A stretch of DNA of 7,378 bases from Actinobacteria bacterium UBA4719 (GTDB taxonomy: Bacteria > Actinomycetota > Actinomycetes > Actinomycetales > Dermatophilaceae), in contig DHJN01000122.1 in NCBI GenBank assembly GCA_002404345.1, positions 1 through 7,378 on the forward strand, read 5' to 3'. Positions 1 through 5,292 of this stretch are shown here, one piece after another (the first letter of the stretch is position 1; every line of letters starts with the position of its first letter). Below the pieces are notes generated by a model that was not told the DNA's origin, did no database searches, and was given only the letters and a program-made list of their open reading frames with translations. The position numbers and the translations under genes are program-made.

Positions 1-246
1 GGCGGCGCAGCGGTGATGGCCGCTGTCGCAGCCTTCTTCCTCTCCCTCGGGCAGCGCGCGTTGAGCCCGCCGGCACGAACGCTGCGGCGGCGTACCCAGT
101 CCGTGCAAGGCCGGATCGTCTACCGCGACGGCGCCCAAGCCCAACTCGACCGGAACTCACTGCTCGAGCCACTGGAGAACGGGTTGCGCGCCGTGGCGTT
201 CGGGCTCGTGACCCTGGCGTCGGCGATGGTGGCCAGCCGGCTGTGA
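1..246 (+). CDS. C-terminal part of an unidentified small membrane protein (5' truncated by the window)
   Basis: The frame is open from the first base (GGC GGC GCA GCG GTG ATG) to TGA at 244-246, so the gene most likely begins upstream. The GTG at 13 and ATG at 16 need not be the real start. The visible 81 residues contain two hydrophobic stretches, one at the beginning (AAVMAAVAAFFLSLG) and one at the end (LRAVAFGLVTLASAMVA). A hydrophilic, Arg-rich loop of about 45 residues separates them, with a basic patch LRRRTQSVQGR. The pattern suggests two membrane helices with the charged loop on the cytoplasmic side. Third codon positions are mostly G or C, which supports real coding. I do not recognise the family and assign no function. 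The reverse-strand ORF overlapping it looks like a shadow. Confidence 0.6.
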   Translation, partial: GGAAVMAAVAAFFLSLGQRALSPPARTLRRRTQSVQGRIVYRDGAQAQLDRNSLLEPLENGLRAVAFGLVTLASAMVASRL

Positions 247-759
247 ACCGGGTCGACTATCGCGTCGAAGCACGCCACAAACGTTCCGGAAGCCCCGGTG
301 ACCGGTGCCGTCGAGTTTCGCCGGGATGCTGTTGTACGAGCCGCCAGTCGCGGTCACCTAACCGTTGGGCGGTGACGCGCCCCGCTGCCGGGCTGTACGC
401 AGGACCGTCAGGAAGTCGCCGAACGAGCCGATCGTCTTGCCGTCGTCACGGATCGTGCGGCGGCACTTACCCGCGCACCGCACGCAGGTCACTCAACCAC
501 TCATCGACCATCTGCGCTCACTAGAGCCACTGGACGCAGCCTCGTCCACAGCGAACACCGGTGCCCCATCTGCCAAGCCGAAAGGCCATCGGCACGGACT
601 CAGAGACGATTGGCAGGCCGTGGAACATCACCGTAAGAACCCAAGGATCGGTGACCGGTTGCCGATCGGTGACCGGGCCGTCGGGTTCCGTAGCGCACCC
701 GTTGAAGATCGGCCGCCCGGATCAACTGGCTGATGACCTGCAGCGGTGCGGTGTTGCGG
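247..759. other. 513-bp intergenic stretch without a confident gene
   Basis: This lies between the convergent end of the membrane-protein gene and the end of the acetyltransferase gene. No long ORF here has convincing composition on either strand. It holds a possible 44-codon minus-strand ORF (listed separately), a 13-bp direct repeat (GATCGGTGACCGG at 646-658 and 664-676), and a third copy of its CGGTGACCG core at 296-304. A second short minus-strand open frame at about 524-634 begins MMFHGLPIVSE and ends at TAG, and it lines up in frame with a 14-residue ORF at 467-511. Several short, out-of-register fragments with coding-like composition would fit decayed gene remnants, but I cannot identify any parent gene. 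Confidence 0.5.
358..492 (-). CDS. Possible 44-residue cysteine-containing small ORF
   Basis: On the minus strand a GTG at 492 opens 44 codons ending in TAG at 358. The product begins MTCVRCAGKCRRTIRDDG and ends ASPPNG. Cysteines at residues 3, 6 and 10 (CxxCxxxC) could form part of a metal-binding knuckle, but a fourth ligand is missing. About 86% of third positions are G or C, which is coding-like for this genome. No clear Shine-Dalgarno sequence precedes it. A 14-residue ORF (467-511) overlaps its start in another frame and might allow coupled translation. It could also be a gene remnant or chance. No family is recognised. Confidence 0.25.
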   Translation of the reverse strand: MTCVRCAGKCRRTIRDDGKTIGSFGDFLTVLRTARQRGASPPNG

Positions 760-1308
760 TCACCCTTGCCAGCGAATTTCTCGATCGACGATGGTTCGGG
801 TCGGCGCGAGGCCGACGGCCCGGGCGACGGCCATTGAGGTCTTGTGCTGGGGATGCACGTGGGCAACGACGTTGTTCACACCTTGATCACGCAGCCAGTC
901 GACTAGAAGTCCGGCTGCCTCCGTGGCGTAGCCCTGACCTTGGTACGTGGTCCCGATCACCCAGGCGACCTCCGCAGGAAGCCCGTCTCGCTGCATGCGG
1001 ACAGTGGCTTGGACGGTGCCCAATGCCTGCACGTCCCGGTGGTCGCGCACCAGCCAATTGAGCCAGCGCTGAGAGCCGTCCGCTGATCGGTCCACCACCT
1101 GACGCTGGTAGCGCGCCTCCAGTTGTTCGCGATCCAGCGGTTCGCCGCCGATGAAGGTATGCAGCAGCGGGTCTGCCAGCACAGGCGCGAGCTCAGCGGC
1201 CAGCGCCGCACGCAGCGGCTCCCGGCACACACGTGTCCCCTTCAGTTGCGCCGCCTGCATCTGATCCCAGGGGCCTTCCCCGGATCCTGTAGGGGAGTCT
1301 GCCGCCAT
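760..1308 (-). CDS. GNAT-family N-acetyltransferase (RimJ/RimL-like)
   Basis: This 182-residue protein has the usual length and layout of single-domain GCN5-related acetyltransferases, which move an acetyl group from acetyl-CoA to an amine. The acetyl-CoA pyrophosphate-binding motif A is visible as QGQGYATEA at residues 123-131, after the strand AEVAWVIG (112-119). The following segment VVAHVHPQHKTSMAVARAVGL (residues 147-167) matches motif B, where these enzymes carry the Asn/His-Ser and the final helix. The protein ends ...DREIRWQG, a common end in this subgroup. The substrate cannot be read from sequence; antibiotics, polyamines and protein N-termini are all possible. Its ATG lies 6 bp after the TetR gene's stop codon with no clear ribosome site, so translation is probably coupled and expression is shared with the repressor. 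Confidence 0.9.
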   Translation of the reverse strand: MAADSPTGSGEGPWDQMQAAQLKGTRVCREPLRAALAAELAPVLADPLLHTFIGGEPLDREQLEARYQRQVVDRSADGSQRWLNWLVRDHRDVQALGTVQATVRMQRDGLPAEVAWVIGTTYQGQGYATEAAGLLVDWLRDQGVNNVVAHVHPQHKTSMAVARAVGLAPTRTIVDREIRWQG

Positions 1309-1314
1309 CGGGGT

Positions 1315-1968
1315 TCAGGACGGCGCACGAGTGACTGCGGTTGCGAGCCGCCGATCAATCGCTCGTCGCGCGCGTTCGATGGGTTCCGCTGTGCGCGTCA
1401 CGACGTACTGGGCGTTGGCAAGGAACAGGGCGGCCTCGACCTCGAAGGCGAGCTGGCCCGCGTCCTCCTGGGGGTCGATCGCCCCCTCGGCTTGAGCGTC
1501 ACGGACGGTGGACTCGAGCCGGCCCAGCCAGTCGGCCAGGAAAAGGACGAGACGATCGCGTACGGCGCCGGGTTGCATGTCCACTTCGGCCAGCACCGAG
1601 GCGAAGAAGCAGCCGCCTGGGAAGGTGTCAACCTCGACGTAGCGCAGGTAGCCGTCTACCAGCAGGCGCAGCCGCTGGAGGGCAGTGGGGGCGGTCGACG
1701 CCGGCTCGATCACCTGGGCGGCGAACAGTGAGTCCACCTTCTCGACGGTCGCGAGCTGCAGCTCCTCCTTGGAGCCGAAGTGGCCGAACAAGCCGCTCTT
1801 GCTCATCCCCACGGCGCCGGCCAGTCTCGCGATCGAGAGCCCGCCAATTCCCTCGACGGTCGCGAGTCGGGCGGCCTCGTCGAGAATCACGGCCCGGCTC
1901 TGCTCGCCATCGCTGCGCGGCCGGCGCTTACCAGGCCGCCTCGCGGTTCCTGGGGGGGTGGAGCTCAC
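1315..1968 (-). CDS. TetR/AcrR-family transcriptional repressor
   Basis: The 217-residue product fits the family length. A basic tail (residues about 9-19) precedes the N-terminal DNA-binding domain. The helix-turn-helix spans about residues 43-64 (LSIARLAGAVGMSKSGLFGHF), followed by the typical GSKEEL start of the connecting helix. The remaining 130 residues form the helical ligand-binding and dimerisation domain. The stretch PGGCFFASVLAEVD is typical of TetR proteins that sense small hydrophobic or electrophilic compounds, but the ligand is unknown. The start is GTG at 1968. A TAATAT -10 box lies only 6 nt upstream, so the mRNA is probably leaderless. The gene is divergent from the VOC gene and co-directional with the GNAT gene. 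Two operator-like dyads in the shared promoter suggest it represses both itself and the VOC gene. Confidence 0.95.
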   Translation of the reverse strand: MSSTPPGTARRPGKRRPRSDGEQSRAVILDEAARLATVEGIGGLSIARLAGAVGMSKSGLFGHFGSKEELQLATVEKVDSLFAAQVIEPASTAPTALQRLRLLVDGYLRYVEVDTFPGGCFFASVLAEVDMQPGAVRDRLVLFLADWLGRLESTVRDAQAEGAIDPQEDAGQLAFEVEAALFLANAQYVVTRTAEPIERARRAIDRRLATAVTRAPS

Positions 1969-1974
1969 CCTTGC

Positions 1975-1980
1975 ATATTA
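1975..1980 (-). promoter_or_regulatory. Probable -10 element of the TetR promoter (leaderless transcript)
   Basis: Read on the minus strand the hexamer is TAATAT, close to the TATAAT consensus and standing out in GC-rich DNA. Six bases (GCAAGG) separate it from the GTG start, so transcription would begin at or next to the start codon. The upstream dyad at 1981-1996 occupies the space between -10 and -35, where a bound repressor would block RNA polymerase. No good -35 hexamer is visible. Confidence 0.5.
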
Positions 1981-1996
1981 GCACGAACGGTCGTAC
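1981..1996. promoter_or_regulatory. Operator-like dyad 1 (probable TetR site)
   Basis: GCACGAACGGTCGTAC is an imperfect inverted repeat (arms GCACGA and TCGTAC, 5 of 6 paired, 4-bp centre). It matches dyad 2 at 14 of 16 positions. It directly abuts the -10 element of the divergent TetR gene. Size, symmetry and position are as expected of TetR-family operators. Confidence 0.65.
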
Positions 1997-2008
1997 TTTA
2001 GATTTAGC

Positions 2009-2024
2009 GCACGAACGATCGTGC
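2009..2024. promoter_or_regulatory. Operator-like dyad 2 (probable TetR site)
   Basis: GCACGAACGATCGTGC has perfect 6-bp arms (GCACGA and TCGTGC) around ACGA. It begins 28 bp after dyad 1, close to an integral number of helical turns short of three, so two dimers could sit on nearby faces. It lies between the likely VOC promoter (TACTTT at 1994-1999 or TAGATT at 1999-2004) and the VOC ribosome site, where binding would stop transcription of that gene. Confidence 0.7.
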
Positions 2025-2036
2025 CTATTAGAAACC

Positions 2037-2043
2037 AGGAGGA
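2037..2043 (+). promoter_or_regulatory. Strong ribosome-binding site of the VOC gene
   Basis: AGGAGGA, nearly a full anti-16S match, ends 6 nt before the ATG at 2050 and fixes that start. It contrasts with the divergent TetR gene, which has no leader. Confidence 0.85.
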
Positions 2044-2049
2044 CCGTCG

Positions 2050-2442
2050 ATGACCACCTTCCCGCCCATCGCCCACGTGGCGCTCACGGTACGAGACCTC
2101 GAGGCGAGCGTCCCGTGGTACACCGAGTTGTTCGAGGACCAGCCAGTGCTCGATGAGGACACCGGACCCTTCCGCCACGTCGTCTGGATGGTGAGCGGCA
2201 CCCTCGTCGGCCTGCACCAGTTCCCCGACACGGACGTCACGACGCCGTTCAGCGAGCGCCGTGTCGGCCTGGACCACGTCGCATTCGGCGTCGCGGACCG
2301 GTCCGAGCTGGAGCGTTGGGAGAAGCGCCTAGACCAGCTCGGCGTCAGCCACGGCAACATCAAGGACGCCGGATACGGGTCAGGCCTGTCCTTCCGCGAT
2401 CCCGACGGGCTGCCGTTAGAGTTCTTCGCGCCCCCGGCCTGA
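2050..2442 (+). CDS. Glyoxalase/bleomycin-resistance/dioxygenase (VOC) fold protein
   Basis: The 130-residue product is a single pair of beta-alpha-beta-beta-beta modules, the usual size of small VOC proteins. Module 1 starts at HVALTVRDLEASVPWYTELF (residues 9-28) and module 2 at GLDHVAFGV (73-81). Module 2 ends with the characteristic FRDPDGLPLEFF (115-126). The standard metal-ligand positions are filled: His9, His56 (GLHQF), His76 and Glu124. This argues for a metal-dependent enzyme rather than a binding-only antibiotic-sequestering protein. The reaction is unknown; lyase, dioxygenase, epimerase and drug-modifying activities all occur in the fold. It is divergent from the TetR-GNAT operon and probably derepressed by the same ligand, so a detoxification role is a reasonable inference. 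Confidence 0.92.
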   Translation: MTTFPPIAHVALTVRDLEASVPWYTELFEDQPVLDEDTGPFRHVVWMVSGTLVGLHQFPDTDVTTPFSERRVGLDHVAFGVADRSELERWEKRLDQLGVSHGNIKDAGYGSGLSFRDPDGLPLEFFAPPA

Positions 2443-2462
2443 CACCGAGCAGCACCGCCTGG

Positions 2463-2495
2463 GTTGAGCGTCCGCGGATAGCCCGGACGCTCAAC
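2463..2495 (+). terminator. Hairpin terminator after the VOC gene
   Basis: A perfect 12-bp stem (GTTGAGCGTCCG at 2463-2474, CGGACGCTCAAC at 2484-2495) closes a 9-nt loop, starting 20 nt after the VOC stop codon. No U-tract follows (the next bases are AAAGG). It therefore resembles the I-shaped, U-less hairpins often found after actinobacterial genes. Confidence 0.7.
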
Positions 2496-2863
2496 AAAGG
2501 GGCACGCACGGGTGAAACCAGCGACCCTGTCGCTGGACGGCCGATCAGCCGGACCGGACAACGCCATCGGCCGCGCAGCATCCTGACATAGCGTCCCGAT
2601 GACCGATCCTGTTGCGGACCTGAGAGGTACCCCTCGAGGGGTTCATGAGCGAGGCAGGAGGTTCCGTCACGATCACCCAAAATCGGCTGACCCCATGAGA
2701 CCTGGTTTCAAAGGTTTCATCGCAGAGCGAGCAGCCACCCAATCCAGAGCGCAATCCCAGACTCGACCGGCATCGTCTCATCCATGGACCTGCCACTGCG
2801 GCTTCAGAAGGTGCGCGACGGGATCGTCGCGGCCACGGGAGCGCCGGAATCGTAGCGGTCTTC
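2496..2863. other. Intergenic region with no gene seen
   Basis: Open frames here on both strands have implausible protein composition and no ribosome sites. The visible structure is a perfect 12-bp palindrome CCCCTCGAGGGG at 2630-2641 and a 7-bp direct repeat GGTTTCA at 2704-2710 and 2713-2719, one 9-bp step apart. Neither has a clear role. The right part probably holds the promoter of the hexapeptide-repeat gene. Confidence 0.5.
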
Positions 2864-2878
2864 CTTACGTTATGTAAG
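2864..2878. promoter_or_regulatory. Operator-like dyad upstream of the hexapeptide-repeat gene
   Basis: CTTACGTTATGTAAG has perfect 5-bp arms (CTTAC and GTAAG) around GTTAT and is AT-rich against its surroundings. It ends 29 bp before the ATG at 2908. An outer pair TTCC (2861-2864) and GGAA (2882-2885) nests around it. A regulator site is likely from symmetry and position, but no matching regulator is encoded next to it. Confidence 0.4.
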
Positions 2879-2907
2879 ACCGGAAGCAGAGTCGAGAGGG
2901 AGGATGC

Positions 2908-3321
2908 ATGGCAGCCAGTGTCGAGTTCGAGGACGACAACGGACAGGTGGTGTGTTACTTGCGCCACGTCAATGGTGGCGGGCTGGTCTCACCGCGGGCA
3001 CGGGTGCACGAGTCCGCGATGGTGGCCTCGACGGCCTACGTCGAAGCCGGTGCGCAGGTGGGCGACCGCTCTCGGATCGGCGCGGGGAGCTGGCTGGATC
3101 ACGATGTGATCGTCGGGGAAGGCGTCGTCGTCGCCGGGAACGTACACCTTGGCCCACGCACGCGGGCGGAGGATGGGACGTGGATCGGCACGGGAGCACG
3201 GGTCGGGTCCGACGTCGTGATCGAGCGCGGTGCGCGGGTAGCTCCTGATGCCGTCGTCCGGGACGCAGCCGTCGTGCGTCGGCGCGCAGGCGGCCGCTCG
3301 GAGTTCGAGATCGCGGCGTAG
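2908..3321 (+). CDS. Small left-handed beta-helix (hexapeptide-repeat) protein
   Basis: The protein has 137 residues. After a 26-residue N-terminal cap, residues 27-122 are 16 consecutive hexapeptides of the [LIV]-x5 type with G, A or P often second, for example VGDRSR, IGAGSW, VGEGVV, IGTGAR and VAPDAV. Three hexads make one turn, so this is a little over five turns of a triangular beta-helix. No loop interrupts the helix and no second domain is fused. The usual acyltransferase features (a long loop with catalytic His, a C-terminal helix for trimer packing) are not evident, so enzyme activity is uncertain. A structural or scaffolding role, or a degenerate carbonic-anhydrase/acyltransferase relative, are alternatives. 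A GAGGGAGG ribosome site lies 4 nt before ATG 2908. Transcribed alone, with 286 bp before the next gene. Confidence 0.8.
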   Translation: MAASVEFEDDNGQVVCYLRHVNGGGLVSPRARVHESAMVASTAYVEAGAQVGDRSRIGAGSWLDHDVIVGEGVVVAGNVHLGPRTRAEDGTWIGTGARVGSDVVIERGARVAPDAVVRDAAVVRRRAGGRSEFEIAA

Positions 3322-3607
3322 ACCGAGTTGTGCCCGTTTGAGCAGGGCCGGGTAGTCAGGCGGTAGCGGCACCTACCAGATCATCATAAGCCGATCCGCT
3401 TGCGGACATCGAAGCTTGCCGTCGATGCGTCCGGTCATCGTTCCGCTTTCGGACGGGACGCAGGAGATTCGAAGGGACCGTGGAACGTGGCTGCGGCAAC
3501 GTGACGCTCTGCGGCGACGCGTTACGGTGAGCAGAACGTTGCCTTCGCTTCCGGTCGCACATGACCCGGATTGACGGTGTGGCAGCCGACAGTGGACAGG
3601 AGTCGAT
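3322..3607. other. Intergenic region upstream of the HEPN gene
   Basis: No gene is seen in these 286 bp. Two copies of TCCGCTTKCGGAC occur at 3395-3407 and 3442-3454. Each is a small inverted repeat, and they start 47 bp apart. Two short hairpins are possible: CATCGA (3407-3412) with TCGATG (3422-3427), and CGTCCG (3428-3433) with CGGACG (3450-3455). They may be regulator sites or part of termination after the beta-helix gene. A ribosome site AGGAG at 3598-3602 sits 5 nt before the GTG start of the next gene. Confidence 0.45.
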
Positions 3608-5129
3608 GTGGTCGACGCGCCTTCCGAGCCCGTGGTGGTTGTCGACGATCGCGGCCGCCGAACGGTCAGCTGGTCGATGCAGGTCGAGGATGGGCCGGTG
3701 ACCGTCACACACGACTTCCCAGATGCTGTACGGCATCACTATGAAGCAGGGGGTCTCGGCGAGGATCTCCTGCTATATGCGGGGGCGTTCTCGGTCGACG
3801 ACGATGACGGGTACGCGGGCGACGTGCGGTGGCGATGGGGGCGAAGGCCTCACATCGAAGTCCGCGGCCACCGCCCGACTACGTCGAATGACCTGCACAA
3901 GCTGTTTGATTCGACCGAAGGCATGTGGGTGCAGCCGTCGACGCTCGGTATCGAGCTGCTCGATGGCGTGCTCCCCGCCCAGCCCGCGTCGCTCCCACAG
4001 ACGGAGCCGGAGGCGGATCCCCCGGTACGCCCAGTTTCGTTACGCTCGCTATCTCGACGCGTTGAGCAGGAACTGGGGACGGCATCCGCTCTGCACCACG
4101 TGACCTTCTTGGTACCCAACGGATGGGAGGGCTTCAACGGCACGGGGATCTGCGACCCCACGGACCTGAAGCGGCACTGGCGTGGGCGGACGCACGCGGC
4201 GGGCGGCGGCTGGCAAGTGATTCTTGACCAGCACGCCGACATGAGCACGGATGCTTGGCGTGAGCTCCAGGACTCCGCCGGGTATCGGTTCACCCACAGT
4301 GGGCGCCTCAGCCGGATCGATGGCTCTCTGTTCACCGGGGCGGAGGCATTCGCAGCGCTTGACCGTGTGCGGCTTGGCTTGAACCTAGCTCTTGGTCGGC
4401 GCACCACCTGTGCGTTGCCGGTCGGCTGGCGTTACGGCAAGCCCGTCTGGTGCCGCTGGCGTTCCGCACCCGTCGACAGTTGCAGCAGCAGCAGCCACTG
4501 GCTCGACGAGACGATCGCCTGCAAGCAGGTGGGAGAAGTCGTGTCACTGATGCTGGACTTCACCTCGGACGAGGCGAACCTCGCCGCCGTCCAGCCCGCC
4601 CTCGCGTATTACGTCGCAGGAAACGTCGACGTCGACGTCGAACTCGCGGTCGCGGTCCCGCTCTCAGCGCTTCAGCTGCTCTCCTACTACACGCTTTGTC
4701 GAGCAGCGCCAGACATACTCGCGCAGCCAGTGGAAGGACATCTCGACGACCGAGGAGGAACTGCGCCTGCTGTTGAACGACCTCCAGGTCGATCCCTCGG
4801 TGCGCCCACACTTCAACAGCCTCGTCGCGGTACGAGACCGGCTTTCCGCGGCTGCAGCGGCCGAGGCGGCACGGCAGGCGAAGCCGGCACCGTCGACTCT
4901 CGACGCGCTGAGCGTCATCGTCAAGATGCGCAACGTGGTCACGCACCCAACTCGACCCAGGCCCAGCACTTTCGATGTCTACGAATGGGCCGAGGCAGGC
5001 ATGCATGTCTGCTACTGGCTGTCTCTAGCTCTTCTCAACACGGTCGGCTATCACGGTCAAGTAGCTGCCGTTCTGGAAGACAAGCCACGTTGGACCGGGC
5101 AATTGCGGCCACCTCCCTGGGCTTCTTGA
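3608..5129 (+). CDS. HEPN-domain putative ribonuclease (ApeA-like), with an apparent frameshift near 4697
   Basis: A GTG start at 3608 follows AGGAG by 5 nt. The first frame (3608-4696, 363 codons) reads a hydrophilic N-terminal domain, then a second domain of about residues 155-345 ending in a helix-rich part (AVPLSALQLLSYYTL). The original frame then continues to a stop at 5200 with implausible, Arg/Gly/Pro-rich sequence. The +1 frame continues sensibly: VEQRQTYSRSQWKDIST onward to TGA at 5127-5129. Joined by skipping T4697 the protein is 506 residues. The C-terminal part is a HEPN fold with the RNase-type motif KMRNVVTHP: R441, N442 and H446 (codons at 4929-4946). Such N-terminal-domain-plus-HEPN proteins resemble ApeA, an abortive-infection RNase. 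Without the shift the catalytic motif is lost. It could be a pseudogene, a sequencing error or recoding. Confidence 0.7.
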
Positions 5130-5292
5130 CCCGCGGCGGTCCGGCTGTGGTGACTCGTACGCCAACAGGAAGGTCTCTCTGGGTTTGGGGGATGCGGTAG
5201 CCGAGCTAAGGAAGCCCCCGGTGTTTATCGCCTGCTGAACTGCGGCCATGTTCGCTGCCGTAATTCGTCGTTCACGGCGGCATGCTTGTGCC

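Noticed and set aside
1341..2156. 271-codon plus-strand open frame across the TetR gene and promoter
   Set aside because: Extremely Arg-rich and low-complexity, and it runs through the divergent promoter and the VOC start. The minus strand is a clear TetR gene.
2630..2641. Palindrome CCCCTCGAGGGG as a regulator site or terminator
   Set aside because: With no loop it cannot form a useful RNA hairpin, and it lies far from any start codon. GC-rich palindromes of this length occur by chance.
2545..2967. 140-codon minus-strand open frame in the spacer before the beta-helix gene
   Set aside because: No ribosome site, no recognisable domain, and it overlaps the start of a well-supported gene on the other strand.
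3356..3739. Minus-strand open frames over the HEPN promoter and start
   Set aside because: They cover the ribosome site and start of the plus-strand gene and have implausible composition.
4625..4641. GTCGAC tandem repeat
   Set aside because: It simply encodes the NVDVDVE stretch in a well-supported coding region; no independent function is suggested.
4699..5200. Continuation of the HEPN gene in its original frame to the stop at 5200
   Set aside because: The residues after the break are Arg/Gly/Pro-rich and unlike any fold, while the +1 frame carries the HEPN motif.
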